From contig JAAMXY010001463.1 in NCBI GenBank assembly GCA_019677205.1, positions 1 through 10,028 of the forward strand: 10,028 bases of DNA, read 5' to 3'. The notes beneath the pieces are model-generated. The model was not told where the DNA came from, made no database searches, and saw only the letters and a list, made by a program, of their open reading frames with translations. This document shows, one piece after another, positions 1 to 7,599 of the stretch (its first letter is position 1; every line of letters starts with the position of its first letter). The translations under genes and the position numbers were made by a program. Source of the stretch: Pinguiococcus pyrenoidosus. Its lineage: Eukaryota > Sar > Pinguiophyceae > Pinguiochrysidales > Pinguiochrysidaceae.

Positions 1-3000
1 ATTCGAGGGGTCCTTGGAGATATGTCGTGAAGTTGTCCGTGACTTTGCTCACGCTAGCACGAGCCACTTGCTCCAAGGTGATGGCGAGCGTGTGGACGCC
101 GGTGACGAGGTTGCGCGTTTCAGTTAGCTCGGTGCCCTCGTCTTGTTGGCTTTCTTTCCCCTTGACAGTCTGGCTGTACGCTTGATCGTCTGCGGAAATC
201 AAGCCATAGAGGAAATCCTCAAAGCGATCCACACCGAGGCCGATGAGGAACGAGTCGCTGAGGTTCAGCTGGGCACGGAGCTCGTGAGAGCTGCTTGCGG
301 GGGGATCCACTTCGATGCTATAGTCCTCCGCGGCCAGGAAGTTGACCAACGAAAATACATTGATAATGCGCTTCGCAACCAGAACTTCGGCTTCCTGGCC
401 GACGAGGAGAGACGCGGAGCGCACCCTTTGGAGTTCTTGTGAAGCTCTGCCAATGTCTTGCGCCACTGCGGAGGTGTTGGTCACCGCGTCGCCAAGATCC
501 AGGACATTGGAAAAGGCACGGGTGAGCGCTTCTGCTGGTGGACGCCCCAGGGAACTCCCCCCGTAGCTGGCATCGTCCGTGACCGTCGTCGTCGACGTCG
601 CCGCCGCATTGACGAGGATTGCGTCTGCCACGTTCAGGGTTGTTTGCGCAATCTGCAGGATCACATTGGTCTCACTGGATGCATTGCTGGCTCCGACACC
701 CTCGGAGGTGGACAGCGCCTCTGCGGTGGTCGTCTGGCTGTCCAAGAGCTGCGGTGAGACAAAGTGCTGCTCCACTGCGTCCGCGAGTATGCCAAGGCCC
801 CGGAGTTGCAGCTCTCTCGGCGTTGCGCCAGCAGCAGGTATCTCACCCGTATCAGTACTCCGGAGGAGTCCAGCCACGAACCCCAAGCTCACGTACACAT
901 CATCGACGCTTCCGAGACCGCTGTCTTCAAGCTCATCCAGGGTCTGGCCTGCGCTCTCGATCGCAACAGATGCGGTTTCGGGCCCCACAACCGTGGCATT
1001 GATCCGGCTCGTGCTGGACGCACCAAGGCTGTCGAGAATTGTGGCCGTGAGCTCCACCCGTGAAGCTTGAGAAGCAAGCCCTGCGGGGAGAAGCACGTCT
1101 TTGATGGTGTTCAGGGATAGCGTCGGATTCAGGAAGGTGCTTTCGCTCCTCCCGTATGCTCTCGCACGGAACTCATACGAAAGGGGAAGATCTGGGTCCT
1201 CCCAGCCAGATGCTGTCAGGAGGAACCTCTCGTCGAACTGGCCTTGCTCTGGAACGACGACGAAACTTCCCGAGCGAGGTCGTTCGTTTACAAGAAACGA
1301 AACTTGTGCCGTTGCGGGCACCGAGATGATGCCGCTGCTTGACGACACCTGGAACTGCGCGGACAGTTGCAACGTGTAGGGCTGTCCTTCGATCAGCGCG
1401 CTTTCTGCCAGCGCCAAATTGAAGGGAACCACCGTAGACGCTGGGTTGGCATCAAAGTGCTGCTCGAGCGCCGTCGGCGCGACGTCCGCAATGTCTTTGC
1501 CATCTGCAACCGATCCCTCGACCACTGTCCACGACGCCACGGTTGGCAAGTCCGAGAGCGTAAGGTCGGCAGCGATCTGCAGCACGTCCGCTGGATTCAC
1601 CTTCTTCGAGAAGCTTGTGTGAATCCGAACCGTCGGAGATGCCGAATCTAGGACTCTGAGGCTACACGCAACCGCCTTGTCCGGCGCAGGGCTTTGCGCG
1701 GAGCTGACCTTCAGCATTAGAACCACCTCGCATCCCACCAGCAACGATGCGTCTACGAACGCTACTTCCATGGACGTGTCAAATGTGAGAGCCTGCGAGA
1801 GCGCGGCTTCACATTGATCGGTATCGTTCGCAGCCGCAGCCACATAAGCACTCGTCAACGACACAACGGCCGCATCCTGCGCAGCGCTCCGGGACGGTCC
1901 AATGTTAGGATCAAAGCTGCGGCTGGCGTTGACGGTGTGCAGGAAGCCGGGAACGAGAACATGCCCGTTCCCACTGCTGGGGCGTTCGAAAGGGCTCACT
2001 GAGACGTCACAGCCTGTGACGCGATCCTCAAGAGCCAACACGGGAACTTGAAGGTTGATCGTAGCCTCGGACTGCACGGCGTTGCTGGCGGAACGTAGGC
2101 GCAGCACGAGCTCATAGTCCTCCCCGGCTACCAAGTTGGGATACGGAGGCAGAACCAGTACACCGTCTAACGACGTGTCTGCCACAATCGAAACGGGGTT
2201 GCCCATCGAATCGTAGATGCGCCAGTCGAAGGAGCCTTGGACAGCTGTGCTTGCATTGCAAGGACTGCTGACCAGACCTTGGAAGGTGTTCTGCTGGTCG
2301 ACGCGTATTTCGCCCTCCTGATACCCTTCAATCCGTGCCGCAAACGCTGCTTCCGCCAGTCTTTGCACCTCGAGACCGGCGTACGTAGCGCTCTGGCCAG
2401 CAAAGTTTGTGACTGTCACGTTGAAGCGCATAGAGAACGTGGCATTCTCCGCATTGCCGACGGCTGAAGACGGTTCAACGACTGGCAGATCTTCGATGTT
2501 GTACGTCAAGGTGTCCTTGGCGGAGTCAAAGGCCCGCTGAAGGCTCGGAGGTATCTGGAACGAGTTCTCGATCTCCCAAACGTATTGCAGTTCACGCCCC
2601 CCGCCGACCACCGTCCCAGAGGCGTCAATGGTGCTCTTGGCCGCTTCGCAGAGGGAAACTGGTGAATCAAAAATGAATTGCCCCCGCGGCGACTCTGGGT
2701 CTCGTGGTGCAAGTACGACGATGGTATTGTTGTTGTTGTCATTTGGACGACCATCGCAGCTCTCCAAGCACGCCAGGCCAGTCCCTTCTTTGGTCGCAAT
2801 TGAATCACCGGGGCTTAGAGTGGAGTCTGCTCCATCAAGCACCAATCTCAGTTGCTTCGCATCCTGCCACTGGCATTGCTCATTCCCAAGGGTCGCTCCG
2901 GCCAGAATCTCTTCGCATGGGAAAAAGTCTAGGTAGGATGGAAACCGGTTGGTCGCGCTGGCGAATCCCAAAACAATTTCAGTAAGCGTGTCCTCCATTC

Positions 3001-3841
3001 GAGCGAAGGATAATTGTGATCCTTCACCGAGATTCGGGCTGGTAGAGGGTGTCGTCGACGGGCTGGTTGACGGGCTGGTAGAGGGTGCCGTTAACGGGCT
3101 GGTTGACGGGCTGGTTGATGGGCTGGTAGAGGGTGTCGTCGACGGGCTGGTAGAGGGTGTCGTTAACGGGCTGGTTGACGGGCTGGTTGATGGGCTGGTA
3201 GAGGGTGTCGTCGACGGGCTGGTAGAGGGTGTCGTTAACGGGCTGGTTGACGGGCTGGTTGATGGGCTGGTAGAGGGTGTCGTCGACGGGCTGGTAGAGG
3301 GTGTCGTTAACGGGCTGGTTGATGGGCTGGTTGATGGGCTGGTAGAGGGTATCGTTGACGGGCTCGTTGACGGGCTGTTAGATGGTGTCGAAGATGGCCC
3401 ATTGGCATCGCTTGAAATCGTAGGGAGCAGCGAAGGGAGACTCGAGGGTGTCGCTGCCGGAGCTGTCTGCGATGCGCAAGGACAGCTGAGACACTTCTCA
3501 TCGTAGATCGCAGACCCGTTTGTACCGCTGGTGGCGCCTGACGTGTCGACGTTTGGATGCAGGTTCCAGCAGAGGATGTTACTGAAGGCGTTCGCATTCT
3601 CGAACATGTTACTCATATCCGTCACGTTGCGCACGTTCCAGTTGCCGATGTCCTGGTTGAAGGCATCCGCATTGTTGAACATGTATCTCATGTCCATTAC
3701 GCTGCTTACGTCCCAGCTGCCGATATCCTGGTTGAAGGCGGTCGCGCTAGCGAACATCCAGGCCATGCCCGTCACGCTGCTAACGTTCCAGCTTGCGATG
3801 CCCTGGCTGAAAGCGTCCGCACTGTAGAACATGTATCCCAT
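1..3841 (-). CDS. BspA-repeat / Ser-Thr-Pro stalk / REJ-like surface protein (partial, C-terminus off the left edge)
   Basis: One minus-strand frame stays open from 3841 to the window edge, at least 1280 codons. Residues about 1-95 are BspA-like (DUF285) 25-residue repeats with the pattern MxxMFxxAxAFNQDIxxWxVSSVT. Residues about 96-150 form a Cys-containing spacer. Residues about 154-268 are a low-complexity STSP/STTP stalk, probably O-glycosylated. From about 270 onward come beta-rich REJ-like segments. The clearest is near residues 865-890, where a GSFVVVPEQG turn is followed by GWEDPDLPLSYEFRAR, the classic REJ G-W-x-D-x-x-x-P-L-x-Y-x-F pattern. Residues about 960-1280 are helical and Ala/Ser/Thr-rich, resembling the stretch before a GAIN/GPS region in REJ receptors. 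Many N-x-S/T sites suggest an ectodomain. REJ proteins such as polycystin-1 and sea-urchin egg-jelly receptors are membrane receptors; the membrane part would lie beyond position 1. No signal peptide follows ATG 3841, so the start may be internal to the true gene. An in-frame TGA lies at 3854-3856. Confidence 0.82.
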   Translation of the reverse strand, partial: MGYMFYSADAFSQGIASWNVSSVTGMAWMFASATAFNQDIGSWDVSSVMDMRYMFNNADAFNQDIGNWNVRNVTDMSNMFENANAFSNILCWNLHPNVDTSGATSGTNGSAIYDEKCLSCPCASQTAPAATPSSLPSLLPTISSDANGPSSTPSNSPSTSPSTIPSTSPSTSPSTSPLTTPSTSPSTTPSTSPSTSPSTSPLTTPSTSPSTTPSTSPSTSPSTSPLTTPSTSPSTTPSTSPSTSPSTSPLTAPSTSPSTSPSTTPSTSPNLGEGSQLSFARMEDTLTEIVLGFASATNRFPSYLDFFPCEEILAGATLGNEQCQWQDAKQLRLVLDGADSTLSPGDSIATKEGTGLACLESCDGRPNDNNNNTIVVLAPRDPESPRGQFIFDSPVSLCEAAKSTIDASGTVVGGGRELQYVWEIENSFQIPPSLQRAFDSAKDTLTYNIEDLPVVEPSSAVGNAENATFSMRFNVTVTNFAGQSATYAGLEVQRLAEAAFAARIEGYQEGEIRVDQQNTFQGLVSSPCNASTAVQGSFDWRIYDSMGNPVSIVADTSLDGVLVLPPYPNLVAGEDYELVLRLRSASNAVQSEATINLQVPVLALEDRVTGCDVSVSPFERPSSGNGHVLVPGFLHTVNASRSFDPNIGPSRSAAQDAAVVSLTSAYVAAAANDTDQCEAALSQALTFDTSMEVAFVDASLLVGCEVVLMLKVSSAQSPAPDKAVACSLRVLDSASPTVRIHTSFSKKVNPADVLQIAADLTLSDLPTVASWTVVEGSVADGKDIADVAPTALEQHFDANPASTVVPFNLALAESALIEGQPYTLQLSAQFQVSSSSGIISVPATAQVSFLVNERPRSGSFVVVPEQGQFDERFLLTASGWEDPDLPLSYEFRARAYGRSESTFLNPTLSLNTIKDVLLPAGLASQASRVELTATILDSLGASSTSRINATVVGPETASVAIESAGQTLDELEDSGLGSVDDVYVSLGFVAGLLRSTDTGEIPAAGATPRELQLRGLGILADAVEQHFVSPQLLDSQTTTAEALSTSEGVGASNASSETNVILQIAQTTLNVADAILVNAAATSTTTVTDDASYGGSSLGRPPAEALTRAFSNVLDLGDAVTNTSAVAQDIGRASQELQRVRSASLLVGQEAEVLVAKRIINVFSLVNFLAAEDYSIEVDPPASSSHELRAQLNLSDSFLIGLGVDRFEDFLYGLISADDQAYSQTVKGKESQQDEGTELTETRNLVTGVHTLAITLEQVARASVSKVTDNFTTYLQGPLE
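3037..3381 (-). repeat. Minisatellite coding the Ser/Thr/Pro stalk, with 72-bp higher-order unit
   Basis: The base unit is 12 bp, read on the plus strand as ctggttgacggg-type words and encoding S-T-S-P. It alternates with 24-bp words containing gagggtgtcg that encode S-T-T-P or L-T-T-P. These combine into a 72-bp unit (24+24+12+12). Copies at 3123-3194 and 3195-3266 are identical, and the copy at 3267-3338 differs only at 3323. An 84-bp variant with an extra 12-mer lies at 3039-3122, and degenerate words follow to about 3381. All periods are multiples of three, so copy-number change keeps the frame. Confidence 0.9.
3557..3841 (-). repeat. BspA-like (DUF285) repeat array within the REJ protein
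   Basis: Three full 25-residue units (3767-3841, 3692-3766, 3617-3691) and one partial unit (3557-3616) follow in frame. Each begins M-x-x-M-F, has A-F-(N/S)-Q-(D/G)-I in the middle and W-(N/D)-V near the end. The last unit ends in an atypical ILCWNLH, as a capping repeat would. In this family the repeats form a leucine-rich-repeat-like solenoid on surface proteins. The array starts abruptly at the 5' end of the open frame with no cap, so more units may exist upstream. Confidence 0.85.
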
Positions 3842-3956
3842 GTTGACTGAGAGTCATAATATATCAGGCCGAGGGAATCAAACACTTTCATTCTGAGCGC
3901 ACGGAAAGAAGCGTTTCTACACAAAGTGCATTTTATGACGCCGAAAGCGCGTGAGA
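3842..3956. promoter_or_regulatory. Divergent intergenic spacer between REJ gene and glycosyltransferase
   Basis: These 115 bp separate the two facing ATGs. An AT-rich stretch (tcataatatatca, 3854-3866) lies about 15-25 bp upstream of the minus-strand ATG and is the only TATA-like sequence here. On the minus strand the words just before the ATG read ctctcag then tcaac, which could equally be a splice acceptor (AG at 3848-3847). A shared bidirectional promoter or an intron end are both possible; the sequence does not decide. Confidence 0.35.
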
Positions 3957-4949
3957 ATGGCGTCCCATAGAGTACACTCCTTCTTGCTGCTCGCGATCAT
4001 CTCATTACGCACCGAAGCGACGATAGTGAAGTATAAAGAGGACGAGACTAGCCGCGACTTCCTCGAACACATTCCGCCACCGAAGGCATCCCGCAGCGAG
4101 GCGTTCAGCATGGCCGTCCTGAGTCGCGTGCACAACGAGCAGGCCATTCTGTCCGACTTTGTGGCCCATTGGCTGGACGAGGGCGCGGAGCGGATTGTAC
4201 TCATCGACGATCGGTCGGAGCCCAGCGTCGTCTTCCAAGACGAGCGGATCAGCGTCTTCCACATGGAGCTCCATAGCATGGAAGACGGCCACCGTGTACT
4301 TGCGAGCGCCTTTCTGGCCCTCAAGAAACTTGGCTACATGTGGGCGATGCATGTCGACGCGGACGAGTTCGTGACGACGCGGAGGCACGCGTCGAGGACC
4401 GTGGCGGAGGAGTTGCAGATGACGTTTGCCAACCGATCCGTGGTCCAGGTCCCGTGGATTCTGATGAACAGTGACGAAAAGGAGAACCCCGCGTCTGTTG
4501 TTGAGGACGTGACGTGGCGGTGGAGCCAAGATGTTCACCACGACAGCGGGGTGCACAAATACCGGGATCGATATCACATGATCGGCAGCAAGAGTTGCGT
4601 GCGCTTAGACTGCCTACCGGATTCCGTTTCGCTCTCTGATCACACGGTGAACAATCCAGATTACTCTTGCGGCGACCGGGTCGCGTCGACCACAAATGAA
4701 GATGTGAACAGTCACCTTGTGAAGCTTACGGAGGAGATGATTCCAGTGGCGTACCTCGTCGCGTACCACTATCGAGTGTATTCCGTGGAACAGGTCAAGA
4801 AGAAGTGCGACCAACAAAGCATCTTCAAGGACTACCACGGCGAAAATTGCGTAGGGAGCGCCATGGAATCTGTCCACAAAGACGTCGAGGATACGGTGTT
4901 GCGTGAGAAGTTTCGGGCCCGGCGAAGCAAGACGCCACGCCCAACCTGA
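3957..4949 (+). CDS. Secreted or Golgi glycosyltransferase, GT92/GT2-like (DxD type)
   Basis: The 330-residue product starts with a hydrophobic leader (residues about 8-22, around FLLLAIISL), a signal peptide or signal anchor. Residues 50-90 hold the first half of a GT-A nucleotide-sugar fold: AVLSRVHNEQAILSDFVAHW followed by ERIVLIDDRS. HVDADEF at 132-138 is the metal-binding D-x-D motif in the form typical of Glyco_tranf_2_4 and DUF23/GT92 families. A C-terminal YHYRVYSVEQVKKKC segment (270-284) matches the H-Y-x-x-x-S-x-E-x-x-x-x-K ending common in that group. The ATG at 3957 is chosen because its context is strong (A at -3, G at +4) and the leader follows directly; the frame is open only two codons further, to a GTG. 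The family transfers a sugar from a nucleotide donor onto a glycan in the secretory pathway; the exact donor and acceptor cannot be told. The gene is complete and uninterrupted. Confidence 0.82.
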   Translation: MASHRVHSFLLLAIISLRTEATIVKYKEDETSRDFLEHIPPPKASRSEAFSMAVLSRVHNEQAILSDFVAHWLDEGAERIVLIDDRSEPSVVFQDERISVFHMELHSMEDGHRVLASAFLALKKLGYMWAMHVDADEFVTTRRHASRTVAEELQMTFANRSVVQVPWILMNSDEKENPASVVEDVTWRWSQDVHHDSGVHKYRDRYHMIGSKSCVRLDCLPDSVSLSDHTVNNPDYSCGDRVASTTNEDVNSHLVKLTEEMIPVAYLVAYHYRVYSVEQVKKKCDQQSIFKDYHGENCVGSAMESVHKDVEDTVLREKFRARRSKTPRPT

Positions 4950-5705
4950 CAGTTAGGATGCCCGAAGGAACAAGTTGAGTCGCTCCACTTTTTCTATCAT
5001 CGCAACGCACAGGCGGCCTGAGGAGGACTGTCGCGTGGTAAGTATCCATCTCCATCGCGACTTGGAGCGCTCCCGCTCCGGCTTCCTGCTCTCCATTGCG
5101 TAGATGCGTGTCCATGCACATCCCCAGTCTCCTCCACCGCTACCTTGACGACGCCGCAGTCTCCGCTCAGCTTCTCCACAACGTGTTCGAGCACATTGCG
5201 GGTGTGTGGCGGCGCGGCAACAAAGATGCGGCGGCGTCCTTTCAGCTCCGCCAAGGTAAAGAAGCATGCTGAACCACTGCCGCGATGAGCGATGTCACGA
5301 TTGTCCCTCCTATCGTACAAGGCTTGTAGAAGCGAATGCCATCCACAACGCCTTGTCGCTTCGAGGACGAGAACATGATCAGTCTTCCGTCCGTCGGTGA
5401 GCATCGTCTCGCCAGCTGCTGTGCTGCTTTCGGCACCGCTCTCCTTCGCCACCACCGCTCCAGTTCGAGGCTGCCACCTTTGGGAAGAAAGGTACTGCAG
5501 GGTGGTGGCTGTGTGACAAAAGCAGGTCAGACTCACGCGAGGTTTCTACCAGGAGCATCATAGGGGCGATCGTTAGATGCAGCGCTTCTCGAAGACAGCT
5601 ACACTCCATGTATTCTTGACATGATAGTCTTTTTCTTCCCCAGTTCGTGCATGCGTCGCGCTTGCCTTCAGTGTGCGCTACACGATGCCTGGATCTCTTG
5701 AATGT
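4950..5705. other. Spacer without a confident gene
   Basis: Between the ends of two convergent genes. It should hold the 3' untranslated regions of both. One minus-strand ORF (4997-5404) is listed separately as doubtful. A pyrimidine-rich run ending in AG (5628-5643, plus strand) looks like a splice acceptor, but no convincing exon follows it. I see no RNA gene or repeat here. Confidence 0.5.
4997..5404 (-). CDS. Doubtful hypothetical ORF, 135 codons
   Basis: From ATG 5404 the frame gives 135 residues. The central part (HVLVLEATRR, then RRIFVAAPPHTRNVLEHVV and CGVVKVAVEE) has the alternating hydrophobic pattern of an alpha/beta protein. The ends are low in complexity and rich in Arg, Ser and Gly. 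The frame extends upstream to a GTG at 5536 without another ATG. I recognise no family. It could be a short gene, an exon, a decayed gene fragment, or a chance ORF in GC-rich DNA. Confidence 0.2.
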   Translation of the reverse strand: MLTDGRKTDHVLVLEATRRCGWHSLLQALYDRRDNRDIAHRGSGSACFFTLAELKGRRRIFVAAPPHTRNVLEHVVEKLSGDCGVVKVAVEETGDVHGHASTQWRAGSRSGSAPSRDGDGYLPRDSPPQAACALR

Positions 5706-6833
5706 CTAGCCGTCGTTCCACCAACGGTGAAACGCAGCGGTTACTTCTTCAAAGAAATCGTTCCGAATTTCGCGCTCGTCTTCTAGGGAGCCGCTGGAAG
5801 CTTTCGTGGGCTTTCGATTGATCGTGCGATCAAAAAAGTCCATCTCCAGAAACCAGGGCCCGTACTTGCTGCTTGACCCGTCGGCGAGCCCTCCAGAGAT
5901 GCGCTTCGCAAGGTCAGGTGCGAAGGTGTCCTGGAGCGACCTGAGGGCCTCTTTGCGCTCATCAGGTGAGGTGTAGAGGAGCACGATGAAAGCATCCGAC
6001 AAACGAAGTGGGCGATCACCTTTTGATGCTTCTTGAGCGCGCCGCATGCACCCCTCGGCGTCCGCGAGGCGCTCTCCACCCCCGTTGTCCTCTCGACAAA
6101 CGTAGTTGGCCAGCCCATGTTCCTTAGCACGCTTTGCTTCCCAGACTTGTGGATCACGCGTCGTCATCACGACGCGGAAGGGGTGGTCTGGCGCCAGTGC
6201 CGCAAACGACGGAAGGAACGTGGCCGTCGGTACGTCCGCCAAAGCTTCGATGCCAGACGTCATGAGCTCCCAGAGGACGTCCGGCAGCTTGTCCAGGATT
6301 TTCTCCACGCTACAGCCGCAGGTCTCGAACGCCTCGAGCAAGGGATCCATAAAGAAGGGCTGGCTTTCCGAGAAAGGATTCGCGCAGCAAACGTCTTCAG
6401 CGTGTTTTCTGTCGCTGCAGTACTCCGGGGTGCCTTTCATCTCTTGCAGGTCGTTGGAAAGGCCGCAGTAGTCGTGGAGATGCTGCTCATCGTTGCTGAT
6501 GCAGATGGCAATTACTTTGAATAGCGCTAGGAACTTCGCGTTGGCCTTCGCAACCGCCGGCTTCCTTTCGTCGTTGCAGCACAGCTTGTAGTGACAGGTT
6601 GTCAGTCCAGATTCGCACATGATCTGGTACACCGCATGGGACGCCGTCGTGCCCTGGCCAGCCGCTAGGAGCCGGAGCGTGATATCGGAAGCATCTCTGG
6701 CCAGCGCTCGAGCGTCCCTGGTCTCCGTCCCGTTGAGGTTTACTCCTTCACAGCAACGAGACGCGGTGAAGAAGGCTATCGCCGAGAACAAAGCGGAAAC
6801 TCTCGCGCACCGCAGCCTTGCTCTGGAGCGCAT
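5706..6833 (-). CDS. P-loop sulfotransferase-like protein with signal anchor
   Basis: The 375-residue product begins with Arg-rich residues and a hydrophobic segment (about 13-25, SALFSAIAFF), a type II anchor or signal peptide. RLLAAGQGTTASHAVYQ (54-70) is a 5'-phosphosulfate-binding loop of the G-x-G-T-T form. FRVVMTTRDPQVWEAKRAKE (219-238) matches the RDP strand-helix that contacts the 3'-phosphate of PAPS in sulfotransferases. Cys-rich stretches (73-86, 123-173) suggest disulfides in the secretory lumen. The predicted reaction is sulfate transfer from PAPS to a sugar or protein acceptor. Compared with usual members (RDP-x-x-W-x-x-S), the Ser after the Trp is Lys or Ala here. ATG 6833 is preferred: A at -3 and the leader begins there. 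The frame is open back to 7040 but only from a non-ATG codon, with a low-complexity Ser/Pro/Arg extension that looks untranslated. Nucleotidyl- or other P-loop transferases are less likely alternatives. Confidence 0.7.
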   Translation of the reverse strand: MRSRARLRCARVSALFSAIAFFTASRCCEGVNLNGTETRDARALARDASDITLRLLAAGQGTTASHAVYQIMCESGLTTCHYKLCCNDERKPAVAKANAKFLALFKVIAICISNDEQHLHDYCGLSNDLQEMKGTPEYCSDRKHAEDVCCANPFSESQPFFMDPLLEAFETCGCSVEKILDKLPDVLWELMTSGIEALADVPTATFLPSFAALAPDHPFRVVMTTRDPQVWEAKRAKEHGLANYVCREDNGGGERLADAEGCMRRAQEASKGDRPLRLSDAFIVLLYTSPDERKEALRSLQDTFAPDLAKRISGGLADGSSSKYGPWFLEMDFFDRTINRKPTKASSGSLEDEREIRNDFFEEVTAAFHRWWNDG

Positions 6834-7599
6834 GCTTGGAGGAAATGAGCGTGGTGGAGAACGTGACCCGACTCCCGCGTGCCAGCAACGCGTGAGCACA
6901 CCTTGGCGACACTTGCTCCAAGACGTCCGAGGCGGAGAATCTGATAAAGTTTGAGAAAGGATGTGTGCGGGTGAACTCCGAGTTGTGAAGGATCGGGGCG
7001 CCAACCCTGGTGGAGCGGCGCAGAAGGGTGACGGCCACAACTCTCACTTCTCCCAGGTCTACATCCTGGGGGGCAACCTCACGCTTTAGACAAAGTGCTG
7101 CAGCAGCTGGTACTTTTTGGATTGTCGTTTTGATGCTCGGTTGTCGGCAGCAGGACTGGAATGGGTTCGCCGAGGAGTGCGTCAAAGGCAAGAAGGGACA
7201 CGTACTTTTCATGGCCTCGCTCGTGGGGAAAGTGCTGCGTCTGCCAGGTCCTTGGTCCTGAATCAAAGCTGGCACGAGCAAAGCGGGGCACGAGACGCTT
7301 TCGCTTCCCGATCTCGGCTCTCCGCCGCCGCAGTCACTCGTCTACAGGGCCTATTCAGCAGATCCGCTGCCACAAAGGGTTCAGACGAGGAGCACAACTG
7401 TGAGAAGGATGACTCCCTCCCTCTATCGCTTGCGTGGCGTCTACATGCAGGTTTGGTCTGGAACACTGCGCGGCCGCTGAGCAACCAGCCCAGCATGCAG
7501 CGAGTGCGGCAGGGTTCAACATTTGGTCCGGCCCATCGCAACACAAAGCACGCAGTCACACGGCGTGAATCACGCCAGCACGCAGCGTAGGTCAACTAC
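6834..7599. other. Spacer between two minus-strand sulfotransferase genes; nothing recognised
   Basis: It lies downstream of the Gal3ST-like gene and upstream of the other sulfotransferase gene, so it should contain a 3' end and a promoter. Several ORFs of 80-180 codons exist on both strands, but their translations are rich in Arg, Ser and His with no domain pattern. No tRNA, terminator or repeat could be supported. Confidence 0.5.

Noticed and set aside
143-1622. Series of plus-strand ORFs of 60-163 codons
   Set aside because: All overlap the continuous minus-strand REJ frame and show no domain pattern.
3039-3381. CRISPR-like regular repeats
   Set aside because: The units are contiguous with no unique spacers and encode a Ser/Thr/Pro stalk in frame.
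2949-3506. Plus-strand ORF of 185 codons with V-D-G-L-V-E-G repeats
   Set aside because: It is the reverse shadow of the STSP stalk minisatellite. The 12-bp periodicity keeps all frames open, and the minus-strand reading joins recognisable domains on both sides.
3531-3850. Two plus-strand ORFs of about 98 codons with internal repeats
   Set aside because: They mirror the 75-bp BspA repeats on the minus strand, whose translation matches a known repeat family.
5628-5643. Pyrimidine tract ending in AG, like a plus-strand splice acceptor
   Set aside because: The bases after it give no open frame with protein character before the convergent gene end; likely chance in a 3' flank.
6033-6524. Plus-strand ORF of 163 codons
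   Set aside because: Antisense to the sulfotransferase-like gene; composition is that of a GC-rich shadow frame.
6748-7281. Minus-strand ORF of 177 codons overlapping the start of the sulfotransferase gene
   Set aside because: No motif or leader, and it overlaps the better supported frame; probably chance.
7117-7590. Overlapping ORFs on both strands (157 and 110 codons) in the spacer
   Set aside because: Arg/Ser/His-rich translations without secondary-structure pattern or recognisable domain.
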